Assembly (NCBI RefSeq): GCF_002250625.1
Contig: NZ_NMVQ01000023.1
Span: 1-64,000, forward strand
DNA from: Enemella dayhoffiae
Lineage (GTDB): Bacteria > Actinomycetota > Actinomycetes > Propionibacteriales > Propionibacteriaceae
Length of the DNA: 64,000 bases
Direction of reading: 5' to 3'
The notes below the pieces were generated by a model that saw only the letters and a program-made list of their open reading frames with translations, had not been told where the DNA came from and did not search any database. Position numbers and translations under genes: made by a program. Below are positions 32,721 through 42,450 of this stretch, one piece after another. Within the stretch, counting starts at the first letter, position 1, and each line of letters starts with the position of its first letter.

Positions 32721-34154
32721 ATGCTGCTCGTGACTCGAGTGGTGATCATTGGTGGCGGACCCGGCGGATACGAAGCGGCCCTGGTGGGCAGCCAGCTGGG
32801 TGGCGACGTGACGCTGATCGACAGGGACGGGATGGGCGGCTCGGCTGTGCTCACCGACTGCGTGCCCTCCAAGACGCTGATCGCCACCGCCGAGGTGATG
32901 ATGACGGTGAAGGGTTCGGAGGAGCTCGGCCTGCGGATAGACGTGGACGACGCCACCGACGACGCCAACGGGGTCTCGGTCGACCTCGCCAAGGTGAACC
33001 GCCGCGTGCTCGCGCTGGCCGAACGGCAGTCCGCCGACATCTACGACAAGCTGATCGCCGAGGGGGTCACGGTGGTGCCCGGGCGGGCCCGGTTGCAGGG
33101 GACCGACACCGTCATTGCCGACACCGACGAGGGGGAGCAGCGGTTCCCGGCCGACGTGATCCTGGTGGCCACCGGGGCGCACCCGCGTGAGCTCCCGACC
33201 GCCCGACCCGACGGCGAACGGATCCTCACCTGGACCCAGGTCTATGACCTCACCGAGATGCCCGAGCACCTGATCGTGATCGGCTCCGGTGTCACCGGGG
33301 CCGAGTTCGCCAACGCCTACGACGCGCTGGGCGTCGACGTCACCCTCGTGTCCTCCCGCACGACCGTCCTGCCCGGCGAGGACGCCGACGCCGCCCAGGT
33401 GCTGCAGGACGTGTTCACCCGACGCGGCATGACGGTGCTGTCGGAGTCGCGGGCCGAATCGGTGACCCGCGAGGGCGACCAGGTGACCGTGCACCTGACC
33501 GACGGCCGCACCGTCACCGGGTCGCACTGCCTGATGGCGGTCGGGTCGATCCCGAACACCGCCGACATGGGCCTCGAGGAGGCCGGCATCACCCTCAACG
33601 ACGGCGGCTACATCCAGGTCGACAAGGTGTCCCGGGCCGGCGTACGCGGGGTGTACGCGGCGGGGGACTGCACCGGCGTGCACGCGCTCGCCTCGGTCGC
33701 GGCCATGCAGGGCCGGATCGCAATGTGGCATGCCCTCGGTGACGCCGTCGCGCCGCTGGACCTGAACGTGGTGTCCTCCAATGTGTTCACCTCCCCTGAG
33801 ATCGCGACGGTGGGGACGACCCAGAAGCAGGTGGACTCCGGCGAGGTGCGGGCGCTGGCGATCAACCTGCCGCTGTCGGGAAATCCGCGCGCCAAGATGC
33901 AGGGCATCCACGACGGCTTCGTGAAGCTGTTCTGTCTGCCGACCACCGGCATCATCATCGGTGGGGTGGTGGTCGCGCCCCGGGCCAGCGAGCTGATCCA
34001 CACGATCTCGCTGGCGGTGTCGGAGAAGATCACCGTGGACAACTTCGCCCACGACTTCACCGTCTATCCGTCGCTGTCCGGTTCGATCGCCGAGGCCGCC
34101 CGCCGGCTGCACGGTCACTCGACCGACAAGCTGGAGCGGCAGATCGACATCTGA
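32721..34154 (+). CDS. lpdA: NAD(P)H-quinone reductase, LpdA-type flavoprotein
   Basis: A 477-residue member of the flavoprotein disulfide reductase fold with an FAD site (GGGPGGYEAA), an NAD(P) site (GSGVTGAEFANAY) and the dimer domain. The redox motif reads GGSAVLTDCVPSK: the first Cys of the usual CxxxxC pair is replaced by Ala, so it cannot be a dihydrolipoamide dehydrogenase. The same loss is known in mycobacterial LpdA (Rv3303c), an NAD(P)H-dependent quinone reductase linked to oxidative-stress defence. The sirtuin gene overlaps its stop. Confidence 0.88.
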   Translation: MLLVTRVVIIGGGPGGYEAALVGSQLGGDVTLIDRDGMGGSAVLTDCVPSKTLIATAEVMMTVKGSEELGLRIDVDDATDDANGVSVDLAKVNRRVLALAERQSADIYDKLIAEGVTVVPGRARLQGTDTVIADTDEGEQRFPADVILVATGAHPRELPTARPDGERILTWTQVYDLTEMPEHLIVIGSGVTGAEFANAYDALGVDVTLVSSRTTVLPGEDADAAQVLQDVFTRRGMTVLSESRAESVTREGDQVTVHLTDGRTVTGSHCLMAVGSIPNTADMGLEEAGITLNDGGYIQVDKVSRAGVRGVYAAGDCTGVHALASVAAMQGRIAMWHALGDAVAPLDLNVVSSNVFTSPEIATVGTTQKQVDSGEVRALAINLPLSGNPRAKMQGIHDGFVKLFCLPTTGIIIGGVVVAPRASELIHTISLAVSEKITVDNFAHDFTVYPSLSGSIAEAARRLHGHSTDKLERQIDI

Positions 34155-35014
34155 TGGCCCACGCCGAGGAGACGCCGGATCGCCTGCCGCAGCCGCTGGA
34201 GCTGCTCCGGGGACGCTCGGTCGCGGTGCTCACCGGGGCCGGAATGTCCACCGATTCTGGGATTCCCGACTATCGCGGACCGACCGCGCCGAAGGCGAAT
34301 CCGATGTTGTACGCCGAGTTCGTCGGTTCGGCGGAGAACCGGCGGCGCTACTGGTCGCGTTCCTATCGGGGCTGGGCGCGGATGGGTCACGCAGAGCCGA
34401 ACCGGGGACACCTGGCGCTGGCTCGGCTCGAGGCCGCCGGCGCCGTGTCGGGGGTGATCACCCAGAACGTGGACGGGTTGCACGAGTCCGCCGGCAGTCG
34501 GCGGCTGATCGCCCTGCACGGCCGGTTGTCCCGGGTGGTGTGCCTGGACTGCGGCACCGTGAGCGACCGGGAGGCGTTGCAGCACAGGCTTTCCGCGCTG
34601 AACCCGGATTTCGAGGTGAGCGCGGACAATGAGCTCGCCGCCGGCCAGGCGGAGCTGCGACCCGACGGCGACGCCGTGGTGGAGCACTGGCAGCAGTTCG
34701 TGGTGCCGGAGTGCCTGGCCTGCGGCGGGGTGCTCAAGCCCGACGTGGTGTTCTTCGGTGAGTCGGTTCCCAAACCGCGGGTGCAGGAGTGCTTCGACCT
34801 GGTCGAGGCGGCGGATTCGCTGCTGGTGCTGGGATCCTCGCTCACGGTGATGTCCGGGCTGCGCTTCGTCCGGTTCGCCGAACGCAACCGGATGCCGGTG
34901 CTGATCGTGAACCGCGGCCGCACCCGCGGCGACGGCCTGGCCACGGTCAAACTCGACCAGGGGGTGGCCGATTTCCTGCGGCAGTGGGAATTGCGTCGCC
35001 TTCCGGTTGGCTGA
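34154..35014 (+). CDS. NAD-dependent protein deacetylase (Sir2 family)
   Basis: A 286-residue sirtuin: NAD-binding GAGMSTDSGIPDYRG, catalytic TQNVDGLHE and HGRL with the conserved His, two Cys pairs for zinc (CLDC and CLAC) and the late GSSLTVMSG motif. It removes acyl groups from lysines using NAD. It starts within the stop of lpdA (TGATG), so an NAD(P)H oxidoreductase and an NAD-consuming deacetylase are co-translated. The specific acyl preference is not clear. Confidence 0.93.
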   Translation: MAHAEETPDRLPQPLELLRGRSVAVLTGAGMSTDSGIPDYRGPTAPKANPMLYAEFVGSAENRRRYWSRSYRGWARMGHAEPNRGHLALARLEAAGAVSGVITQNVDGLHESAGSRRLIALHGRLSRVVCLDCGTVSDREALQHRLSALNPDFEVSADNELAAGQAELRPDGDAVVEHWQQFVVPECLACGGVLKPDVVFFGESVPKPRVQECFDLVEAADSLLVLGSSLTVMSGLRFVRFAERNRMPVLIVNRGRTRGDGLATVKLDQGVADFLRQWELRRLPVG

Positions 35015-35020
35015 ACGGGC

Positions 35021-37765
35021 TCAGCGGGTGCACTCAGCCAGCAGCTGCAGGATGTGCTGATAGGGGCGGCCGGTGGCGCGGGTCATCCCGATCTCGCAGG
35101 TGCGGTTGAGCGAGGCGTACGCCGAGAACTCCCGCTGGGCGACCTCGGCCGCCTCGGCCTCGGTGGCGGCGGCGGTCAGCTCGGGGTGCAGCAGTCCACG
35201 GTCGCCGGCGAAGCCGCAGCACCCCCAGCTGGTCGGCACCACCACCTCCTCGGCGACGGCCCCGGCGATCGCCTGCAGGTCGGCGTCCAGGCCGAGCTGG
35301 CGGGAGGAGCAGGTGGGGTGCAGCACCACCGACTCGACCTTCCGGCGTACCGTCAGTCGGGGCAGCAGCTCGGCCCGGGCATATGCCACCAGGTCGAGGA
35401 TCTGCAACGTGGGTTGGGAATCCTTGGCCGACTTGAGCAGCCCCTCGGTGCAGGAGGCGGCATCGCAGACGATCGGCAACCGGCCCTGTTCGGACGCCTC
35501 GACCAGTGCCGGCACCGTGCGCTCGGCCATCGTCGCGTGCCCGGTGTGCTTGCCCTTCGACGACCACGGGGTGCCGCAGCACAACCCCTGCAGGCCCGCC
35601 GGCGTACGCACCACCACCCCGGCGCGGCGGAACAGTTCCTCGACCGCCCGGGCGAGTGGCTGCTGGCCTGGTTCGGGGCCGAACATGGTCTGGATGCACG
35701 CGTCGAACCAGACCACCTCGGCCTGCTCGGAGCGCCAACCCTGCCGGGGCGGGCCGCCGGCGGGAAGCCCATGGTCATAGCGCGGCACGACCTCGGTGCC
35801 GAGCAGCGCACGTCCCAGCTCGCTCGCCGCGGTGGCACCGGGCACGGCGGCGGCCGCGGTCAGGGCCAATGACCCGGCGGCGGTGAACGGCCCCCAGGCG
35901 CGGGCGGCGGCGTCCCACACGCCCTGTTCGGCGGTACCGGTCTGCGTGCCGCGCAGCCGCCGCGCCAGATCGCCGGTGTCGATGCCGACCGGGCAGGCCG
36001 TGCTGCACATGCCGTCGGCGGCACAGGTCTGGTTGCCGGCGTACTCGTAGCGCTCGGTGATTTCGTTGACCAGCTCGGAATCCCCGCGTTGCCGGGCGGC
36101 CGCCAGTTCGCGCCGGGCGACGATCCGCTGCCGCGGGGTGAGGGTGAGCGTGCGGCTGGGGCAGACCGGTTCGCAGAACCCGCACTCGACGCAGCGGTCC
36201 ACCTCATCCTCGACCGGGAGGGTGGTCTTCAGGTTACTGATGTGGGCGGACTCGTCGTCGTTCAGCAGCACGCCGGGGTTGAGCACGCCGTCGGGGTCGC
36301 ACAGCCGCTTCACCGCGATCATCACCTCGGTGAGCTCGTCGCCGTACTGCCGGCGGACGAACGGGGCCATGATCCGGCCCGTGCCGTGCTCGGCCTTCAG
36401 CGACCCGCCGAGGCCGAGGATCAACTGGACCATGTCCTCGGTGAAGTCGGTGTAACGCTGCACGTCGGAGCCGAACTCCTCGTTCAGCAGGAAGTGCACA
36501 TTGCCGTCCTTGGCGTGACCGAAGATCACCGACTCGGGATAGGCGTACCGGTCGAACAGTTCGGTCAGCGACTCGCACGCCTCCAGCAGGGCGCCGACGG
36601 GCACGACGACGTCCTCCAGCATGGCGGTGGTGCCCTGGGGTCGCGCCTCGGCCACTGCGGCGTACAACCCCTTGCGGACGGTCCACAGCGACCCGCGGGT
36701 GCTGGCCTCGGTGCTCATCGCCGCCGGGCCGAACAGCGGCAGCTCGGCGGTCACCCGTTCGGTGGTGCGCAGCCGCTCGGTGAGCTCGTCGCTGCTCGGC
36801 GCGTGGTGCTCCACCAGCAGCGCCGCGTGCCGCTGCACCTCCAGGCGCCGGATCGCCTCGGGGGAGTTGCGCAGCGCCTGCGCCACCCGAAGCGACTGGG
36901 CGTCGAGCAGTTCGACGGTGGCCAACCCGGTGTCCACCAGGTCGGGCAGGGCGGCCATCGCCGCGGACAGCGAGTCGAACACCAGCAGCCCGGTGCCGAC
37001 GTGCGGGTGGACCGGGACGGTGCGCAGGGTCGCTTCGGCGATGAACCCCAGCGTGCCTTCGGATCCGATCATCAGGTGGGCCAGGATCTCGGTTGCGGAA
37101 TCGTGGTCCAGGAAGGAGTTCAGGCCATAGCCCATGGTGTTCTTCATCGAGAACTGGCGGCGGATCGTGGCGACCGAGTCGGGGTTGCCGCGGATGCGGT
37201 CGCGCAGGGTGACCAGGCCGGCGTACAGGTCGGGTTCGGTGAGGCGGAGCTTCTCGTCGGCGTCCGCTGTGCCGGTGTCGATCACGGTGCCGCTGGGCAG
37301 CACCAGGACCAGGCTCTCCAGGGTCTGGTAGCTGTTGTATTCGGTGCCGCAGAGCATCCCGGAGGAGTTGTTGGCGAGAACCCCGCCGAGGGTGCAGGCG
37401 CCGTCACTGGCCGGGTCGGGTCCGAGCTTGGTGTGGTGCGGGGCGAGCCGGGCGTTGACCTGTCGGACCACGGCACCGGGTTGGACGCGGACGCGGGCGC
37501 CGTCGTCGAGCACCTCGATCGCCCCGAAGTGACGTCGGGTGTCGGCGAGCAGGCCGGAGGTGACGGCCTGCCCGCTGAGGCTGGTGCCACCGGAGCGGAA
37601 GGTCAGCCCGGTCCCGTCTCGGCGGGCGCGGCGGATCAGCGCGGAGAGCTCGTCGACGTTTCGCGGAGTCGCCACCGCCTCGGGGATCAGCAGATAGTGC
37701 GAGGCGTCATGGGCGAGCGTCAGCCGGTCGAAACGGTCGGTACGCACCAGCGGTTCAGTGGACAT
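35021..37765 (-). CDS. D-lactate dehydrogenase/glycolate oxidase-like FAD and Fe-S fusion protein
   Basis: A 914-residue fusion. Residues 30-500 form the PCMH FAD-binding and FAD-oxidase C domains (GlcD/Dld type). Two ferredoxin motifs follow, CVECGFCEPVCP near 522-535 and CAADGMCSTACP near 580-591. The last 250 residues carry two CCG domains (CCGTPW near 727, CCGFAG near 847), as in GlcF, LutA and HdrB. This layout matches bacterial D-lactate dehydrogenase (cytochrome-linked, Dld-II) fusions that pass electrons to quinone. ATG 37765 is preferred to TTG 37777. It is convergent with the sirtuin gene, only 6 bp apart. Confidence 0.87.
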   Translation of the reverse strand: MSTEPLVRTDRFDRLTLAHDASHYLLIPEAVATPRNVDELSALIRRARRDGTGLTFRSGGTSLSGQAVTSGLLADTRRHFGAIEVLDDGARVRVQPGAVVRQVNARLAPHHTKLGPDPASDGACTLGGVLANNSSGMLCGTEYNSYQTLESLVLVLPSGTVIDTGTADADEKLRLTEPDLYAGLVTLRDRIRGNPDSVATIRRQFSMKNTMGYGLNSFLDHDSATEILAHLMIGSEGTLGFIAEATLRTVPVHPHVGTGLLVFDSLSAAMAALPDLVDTGLATVELLDAQSLRVAQALRNSPEAIRRLEVQRHAALLVEHHAPSSDELTERLRTTERVTAELPLFGPAAMSTEASTRGSLWTVRKGLYAAVAEARPQGTTAMLEDVVVPVGALLEACESLTELFDRYAYPESVIFGHAKDGNVHFLLNEEFGSDVQRYTDFTEDMVQLILGLGGSLKAEHGTGRIMAPFVRRQYGDELTEVMIAVKRLCDPDGVLNPGVLLNDDESAHISNLKTTLPVEDEVDRCVECGFCEPVCPSRTLTLTPRQRIVARRELAAARQRGDSELVNEITERYEYAGNQTCAADGMCSTACPVGIDTGDLARRLRGTQTGTAEQGVWDAAARAWGPFTAAGSLALTAAAAVPGATAASELGRALLGTEVVPRYDHGLPAGGPPRQGWRSEQAEVVWFDACIQTMFGPEPGQQPLARAVEELFRRAGVVVRTPAGLQGLCCGTPWSSKGKHTGHATMAERTVPALVEASEQGRLPIVCDAASCTEGLLKSAKDSQPTLQILDLVAYARAELLPRLTVRRKVESVVLHPTCSSRQLGLDADLQAIAGAVAEEVVVPTSWGCCGFAGDRGLLHPELTAAATEAEAAEVAQREFSAYASLNRTCEIGMTRATGRPYQHILQLLAECTR

Positions 37766-37773
37766 GGTCCCAG

Positions 37774-38586
37774 TCAATCAAAGAACCCGTCGAACATGTC
37801 GCCGATGCCCTCACCGATGTCGCCGAAGCCTTCACCGATGCCCTCGAACATGTCGCCGACACCCTCGCCGATCGCGCCGATCCCCGAGCCGATGCCGTGG
37901 AAGATGTCGCCACCGCCGAACAGCAGACCGCCGACCATCATGCCGGTCAGCATGTCCGAGCCGCGCCAGGAGTTGTAGTAGCCCTGGGCGTACGGCTGGT
38001 AGGCGGGGCCGCCCTCCCAGTAGGGAACGCGCTGGGCGCCGACCTGGACGGTGCGGATGTAGGGGTCGGCGCCGGCCTTGACCCGCTCGGCGTCGGCGGC
38101 GCAGGCGGGGATGTCGCGGGCTTCGCCGCCGGGCGGGGCCCAGGACACGTTCTCGGTGGAGGGGCCGTGCGCGGGGTTGAAGAAGCACGGCGGACGCTTC
38201 TGCGGCAGCGGCTTGTTGGCCAGTCGCGCCTTGACGCACGCGACGGCGTACCGGCCGTCCTCGAGGATCTCGGTGACGTGCTTGATCTCGTCGGGCCTGG
38301 TGACCGCGTCGAGGGACTTCTTGGCGTCGTCATAGGCGTCGAGGGCGCGGGTGTAGTCCTGCTGCATCGCCTCGTCGAGGGCGTGACCGGCGACGTCGGA
38401 GTCCAGCGACTGGAGTTCCTCGCCGAACTTGGTGACGTCCTCCTCGGCGACCTTGCGGGAGGCGGTCAACTGCGATTCGAGCTCGGCCTTCTGCTGCTGC
38501 TCGCGCTGCAGGGCACTGCGACGGCTGACGTAGATGCCGCCACCGACCACCAGGGCGACGACAACGAGCAGGATGATGAACCACAT
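37774..38586 (-). CDS. Membrane-anchored protein of unknown function with Gly-rich amphipathic tail
   Basis: I do not recognise a named family. The 270-residue protein has one N-terminal membrane helix (residues 2-22), a long charged coiled-coil-like segment (about 25-100), a middle part with four Cys (CVKARL, CFFNPAHG, CAADAER), an aromatic YQPYAQGYYNSWRG stretch and a second hydrophobic segment (MLTGMMVGGLLFGGG). The C-terminal 40 residues repeat a GIGEG-x-GDMFEG-like pattern, alternating Gly with Asp/Glu, Ile and Phe. The stop lies 9 bp upstream of the lactate dehydrogenase start, so the two are probably one operon. Confidence 0.6.
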   Translation of the reverse strand: MWFIILLVVVALVVGGGIYVSRRSALQREQQQKAELESQLTASRKVAEEDVTKFGEELQSLDSDVAGHALDEAMQQDYTRALDAYDDAKKSLDAVTRPDEIKHVTEILEDGRYAVACVKARLANKPLPQKRPPCFFNPAHGPSTENVSWAPPGGEARDIPACAADAERVKAGADPYIRTVQVGAQRVPYWEGGPAYQPYAQGYYNSWRGSDMLTGMMVGGLLFGGGDIFHGIGSGIGAIGEGVGDMFEGIGEGFGDIGEGIGDMFDGFFD

Positions 38587-38642
38587 GGGTCCCAGTGTGC
38601 CCTGAGATGGGAAAAGAAGTCGCCTCAGAACCCGTGAGTTTC

Positions 38643-38674
38643 CTGAGAGCCCGGCCGGTTCGCCGGGCTCTCAG
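38643..38674 (-). terminator. Terminator hairpin of the acyl-CoA carboxylase alpha gene
   Basis: A perfect 13-bp stem (CTGAGAGCCCGGC at 38643-38655 with its complement at 38662-38674) with a 6-nt loop, 17 nt after the stop of the minus-strand gene. There is no T tract. Confidence 0.8.
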
Positions 38675-38691
38675 GGCCCTCTGGTCACGGC

Positions 38692-40458
38692 TCAGGCGGG
38701 GTCGACGATCTCGCAGATCACCGCACCGCTGGACACGGTGGCGCCGACCTCGGCGTTCAGCGAGGTGACCGTGCCGCTGCGGTGCGCGGTGAGCGGTTGT
38801 TCCATCTTCATCGCCTCGAGCACGACGATCTGGTCGCCCTCGTTGACCTCGTCGCCCTCGCTGACGGCCACCTTGACGATGGTGCCCTGCATCGGGGAGG
38901 TCAGCGAGGTGGAGGAGGCGGCCTTGGCCTGGCTGCCGCCGGAGCGACGTCGCGACGGCTTCTTCCTGGCGCCGCCACCGGAGTTGATGCTGCCCAGTCC
39001 GGCCGGCAGTTTCACCTCGACCCGCTTGCCGTTGACCTCGACCACCACCGAGGTCTTCTCGACCGCCTCGGGCGCCTCGCCGGCCTCGCCGGCGTACGGG
39101 CTGATCTGGTTGTCGAACTCGGTCTCGATCCAGCGGGTGTGCACGTTGAACGTGTCGCCGTCGCCGATGTAGGCCGGGTCGTCCAGCACGGCGCGGTGGA
39201 ACGGCACGACGGTGGGCATGCCCTCGATCACGGTCTCGGCCAGGGCGCGGCGGCCGCGCTCGATGGCCTGCTCGCGGGTGGCGCCGGTGACGATGAGCTT
39301 GGCGACCAGGGAGTCGAAGGAGCCCGGGACGGTCATCCCCTTCAGATAGCCCTCGTCGACGCGTACGCCCGGCCCGGAAGGGGCGTGCCAGTCGGTCAGC
39401 GTGCCCGGCGCCGGCATGAAGTTGCGGCCCGCGTCCTCGGCGTTGATCCGGAACTCGATCGAGTGCCCGCGGATCTCCGGATCGCCGAAACCGAGCTCCT
39501 CGCCGTCGGCGACCCGGAACATCTCCCGGACCAGGTCGAGGCCGGTCACCTCCTCCGACACCGGGTGCTCGACCTGCAGCCGGGTGTTCACCTCGAGGAA
39601 GGAGATGGTGCCGTCGGTGCCGACCAGAAATTCACAGGTTCCGGCGCCGACATACCCGGCCTCTTTGAGGATCGCCTTGGACGATTCGTAGAGCTGCCTG
39701 AGCTGCGCGTCGCTGAGGAAGGGGGCCGGTGCCTCCTCGACCAGCTTCTGGTTGCGGCGCTGCAACGAGCAGTCGCGGGTGGAGACGACGACCACGTTGC
39801 CGTGCTGGTCGGCCAGGCACTGGGTCTCGACGTGGCGCGGGTGGTCGAGGAAGCGTTCGACGAAGCACTCGCCGCGGCCGAAGGCGCCGACGGCCTCGCG
39901 GACCGCCGAGTCGAAGGCGTCGCGGATCTCCTTGGCGTCGCGGACCACCTTGAGGCCGCGGCCGCCGCCGCCGTAGGCGGCCTTGATGGCGATCGGCAGG
40001 CCGTGCTCCTCGGCGAAGGCGACGACCTCGTCGGCGTCCTTGACCGGTTCCTTGGTGCCGGGGACGAGCGGGGCGCCCACCTTGTCGGCGATGTGGCGGG
40101 CCTTCACCTTGTCGCCGAGGGAGTCGATCGCCTGCGGGGGCGGGCCGATCCAGGTCAGCCCGGCGTCGATCACGGCCTGGGCGAAGTCGGCGTTCTCGGC
40201 CAGGAAGCCATAGCCGGGGTGGACGGCGTCGGCGCCGGAGCGCTCGGCCACGTCGAGGATCTTGGCCACGTCGAGATAGCTGTCGGCCGGGGTCGCGCCG
40301 TTCAGGGCGTACGCCTCGTCGGCCAGCTTGACGAACAGGGCGTCGGCGTCGGGATCGGCATACATCGCCACGCTGCCGAGCCCGGCGTCACGGGCGGCGC
40401 GGATGACACGGACGGCGATCTCACCGCGGTTGGCGACGAGCACCTTGCTGATGGCCAT
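38692..40458 (-). CDS. Acetyl/propionyl-CoA carboxylase alpha subunit (biotin carboxylase and BCCP)
   Basis: A 588-residue fused subunit. The biotin carboxylase part shows the ATP-grasp loop [35 protein letters not shown] and [10 protein letters not shown]. The C-terminal biotin carrier domain has EAMKMEQP, whose Lys (near residue 546) carries biotin, after an Arg/Lys/Ser/Gly linker. ATG 40458 follows AAGGAG. No beta subunit is adjacent, but two carboxyltransferases lie in the window (50158 and 62270), with a small epsilon subunit beside the latter. The actinobacterial alpha subunit commonly serves several betas. Confidence 0.95.
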   Translation of the reverse strand: MAISKVLVANRGEIAVRVIRAARDAGLGSVAMYADPDADALFVKLADEAYALNGATPADSYLDVAKILDVAERSGADAVHPGYGFLAENADFAQAVIDAGLTWIGPPPQAIDSLGDKVKARHIADKVGAPLVPGTKEPVKDADEVVAFAEEHGLPIAIKAAYGGGGRGLKVVRDAKEIRDAFDSAVREAVGAFGRGECFVERFLDHPRHVETQCLADQHGNVVVVSTRDCSLQRRNQKLVEEAPAPFLSDAQLRQLYESSKAILKEAGYVGAGTCEFLVGTDGTISFLEVNTRLQVEHPVSEEVTGLDLVREMFRVADGEELGFGDPEIRGHSIEFRINAEDAGRNFMPAPGTLTDWHAPSGPGVRVDEGYLKGMTVPGSFDSLVAKLIVTGATREQAIERGRRALAETVIEGMPTVVPFHRAVLDDPAYIGDGDTFNVHTRWIETEFDNQISPYAGEAGEAPEAVEKTSVVVEVNGKRVEVKLPAGLGSINSGGGARKKPSRRRSGGSQAKAASSTSLTSPMQGTIVKVAVSEGDEVNEGDQIVVLEAMKMEQPLTAHRSGTVTSLNAEVGATVSSGAVICEIVDPA

Positions 40459-40536
40459 GACTTCTCCTTCACTGGCCCGGCCTCGATGCCGCGACCGCGT
40501 CGGAGTCTAGGGGAGGCGTACCCCGGGCTGGTAGCT

Positions 40537-40567
40537 TTGGTGACCAGAATCAGGATGTGGTCACTAA
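40537..40567. promoter_or_regulatory. Inverted repeat between the carboxylase and hydrolase-TetR genes
   Basis: TTGGTGACC (40537-40545) and GGTCACTAA (40559-40567) pair in 8 of 9 positions with a 13-nt gap, just before the hydrolase start. Each half, TGGTGACCA and TGGTCACTA, is itself nearly palindromic. It is a plausible operator for the TetR protein encoded two genes on. Confidence 0.45.
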
Positions 40568-40578
40568 GTGGGTGTGGG

Positions 40579-41436
40579 ATGGAACGGCGGAGTGTGCGGC
40601 TGTCGGGTGGTGTCGTGAGCTATCTGACTGCCGGGCGCGGGGAACGCGGTTCGGTAGTGCTCTTGCACGGTGGGGGAGCCGACTCGGCCGAGCTGTCGTG
40701 GGGTGGGGTGATTCCGCGGTTGGCCGAGGCCGGATATGGCGTGTGCGCGCCCGATCATCCGGGATATGGGCACCGCGACCGCCCCGCCAGCCCGCAGGGG
40801 CAGTCGGAGCTGTTGACCTATCTGGCGGAGCTGATCGAGGCGCTCGACCTGACCGACGCCGTGCTGGGCGGGCTGTCCATGGGCGGCGGGATGGCACTCG
40901 GGCATGCGCTGGAGCACCGGGTGCGCGGGCTGATGCTGTTGGGCAGCTATGGGCTGATGCCGGCCATGGGTGGGCGACTCACACATCTGGCGTCGTGGCT
41001 GTGGGTGCACTCTGGGGCGGGGCCGCGGGTGAGCCGGGCGATGGGACGCTCGCCGCGGCTGGTCGAGGCGTCGCTGGGCTCCCTGGTGCGGGACCGGTCG
41101 GTGCTGCCCGCTGACTTCGGCGCTGAGATCCGTGCCGCGCTGGGAGGGCCGGGACCGGCGACCTTTGAGCAATGGCAACGCAGTGAAATCGGATGCTCTG
41201 GGCTGCGTACGGACTATCGGGAACGGGTGGGCGATCTCGACTGCCCGGTGCTGTTCGTGCACGGCGCGGCCGACCCGGGGGTGACGTTGCGCTGGGTGCG
41301 CGAGGCGGCCGCCGTGGTCGACGATGCCGAGCTGGTCGTGGTGCCGGGCGGAAAGCACTGGGTGCAACGGGATGCGCCGGAGCAGACGGTGCAGGCGATG
41401 CTCAGCTTCTTGGAGCGGGTATGCCCCGGCCGCTGA
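40579..41436 (+). CDS. Alpha/beta hydrolase
   Basis: A 285-residue alpha/beta hydrolase fold enzyme. The oxyanion HGGGAD is near residue 30, the nucleophile elbow GLSMGGG near residue 97, the acid in HGAADPG and the catalytic His in GGKHWVQ. No signal peptide is seen. ATG 40579 is preferred; ATG 40555 lies inside the inverted repeat. It overlaps the TetR gene by 16 nt, suggesting a small regulated pair where the regulator responds to the hydrolase substrate or product. The substrate is unknown. Confidence 0.82.
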   Translation: MERRSVRLSGGVVSYLTAGRGERGSVVLLHGGGADSAELSWGGVIPRLAEAGYGVCAPDHPGYGHRDRPASPQGQSELLTYLAELIEALDLTDAVLGGLSMGGGMALGHALEHRVRGLMLLGSYGLMPAMGGRLTHLASWLWVHSGAGPRVSRAMGRSPRLVEASLGSLVRDRSVLPADFGAEIRAALGGPGPATFEQWQRSEIGCSGLRTDYRERVGDLDCPVLFVHGAADPGVTLRWVREAAAVVDDAELVVVPGGKHWVQRDAPEQTVQAMLSFLERVCPGR

Positions 41437-42053
41437 TTCCCGAACGACGGCGACGCATTCTCGACGTGGCCGAGGAAATGGTGCTGGAGCGTGGGTTCAA
41501 CGCGATGACTGTGGCCGCGGTGGCGGAGCGGGTCGGGATCGGCAAGGGGGCGGTCTATCTCGAGTTCGAATCCAAGGATTCGTTGCTGGATGAACTTCTG
41601 CGACGTTCGATGCGCAGACTGGCGGCGCGGGTACGCCGGAGCGGCCCGCCGCCCGGGCTGGGGGAGGGGTTCCGCCGGGTGCTGCTCGGGATGCTCGGTG
41701 ATCCGCTGATGACCGCGGCGCTGTTGGACGACCGTGGGGTGCTCGGGTCCTATGTGGCTCAGGTCGAGGACAACCGCTATCGCGCCCGGCATGTGGCCCT
41801 GGTCGCCTACGTCGCCGCGCTGCAGGAGGGTGGCGCGTTGCGGGCGGATGTGGACCCCGGCGCGGTGGCCCTGGCGCTGTCGGCCGCGAGCACCGGATTC
41901 CTTTCCGTGGCGCGGATCGTGGGCGCTGATGATCGCAACCAGTTGGTCGCGGCGGCCGACACGATGGCGCTGATGGTGTCCTCGTTGGAAACGGGCGACG
42001 GGTCCGTCGATCCCGGTGCCTGGATGGAACTCGTCGCCCTTCTCGGCCGCTGA
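41421..42053 (+). CDS. TetR/AcrR-family transcriptional regulator
   Basis: A 210-residue regulator with the TetR helix-turn-helix at residues 20-55 (MTVAAVAERVGIGKGAVYLEF) followed by an all-helical ligand domain. ATG 41421 is the only start that keeps the domain intact; upstream sequence in this frame is a shadow of the hydrolase. It is translationally coupled to the hydrolase. It may bind the inverted repeat at 40537-40567. Confidence 0.88.
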   Translation: MPRPLIPERRRRILDVAEEMVLERGFNAMTVAAVAERVGIGKGAVYLEFESKDSLLDELLRRSMRRLAARVRRSGPPPGLGEGFRRVLLGMLGDPLMTAALLDDRGVLGSYVAQVEDNRYRARHVALVAYVAALQEGGALRADVDPGAVALALSAASTGFLSVARIVGADDRNQLVAAADTMALMVSSLETGDGSVDPGAWMELVALLGR

Positions 42054-42450
42054 ACCTGTCGGTGGTTGAGACTGTCGAAGCCTGCTGGTTGTGGTCACCT
42101 CCGGTGGTTGCGTCCGGTGGTTGCGGCGGAAAGGGCGTCCCGCCCACCTCGCTGGTGGTTGGGTTTGTGCTGCCGCCGGTCTGGTCTTCAGCTCGGTACG
42201 CCCGACCACGCCCCGACGCCCTTTCCGCCTCCACCACCTCAGCGCCCAACGTCCAGTTTCCAGGCCCACGGTGGCTGAGCTTGTCGAAGCCACCCGCCGT
42301 TACGGTGGCTGAGCGAGCTTGCGAGTGGAAGCATCTCGGGGAGCGCTGTGACTGGAGTGGCCCAAAGATTCTTACAATTTTTCTGCCCACACAGTCATTT
42401 CGGGCCGTTCTCGGGGTCGGACTGTCAGACCCGACTGATGTACTTGAACC
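42054..42450. repeat. 397-bp non-coding stretch built largely of family A repeats
   Basis: No gene is supported here. It contains GAGACTGTCGAAG (42068-42080), several GGTGGTTG copies (about 42061-42160), a full family A hairpin at 42270-42294 (arms GGTGGCT and AGCCACC around GAGCTTGTCGA) that matches the copy in fdhB in 24 of 25 positions, and a variant CTGAGCGAGCTTGCGAGT at 42309-42326 continuing to 42332. The variant returns inverted at 43825-43848, on the other side of the HNH gene. Confidence 0.85.

Noticed and set aside
32721-34154. Dihydrolipoamide dehydrogenase
   Set aside because: The first redox Cys is Ala and no 2-oxoacid dehydrogenase genes are nearby; the loss matches the LpdA quinone reductase group.
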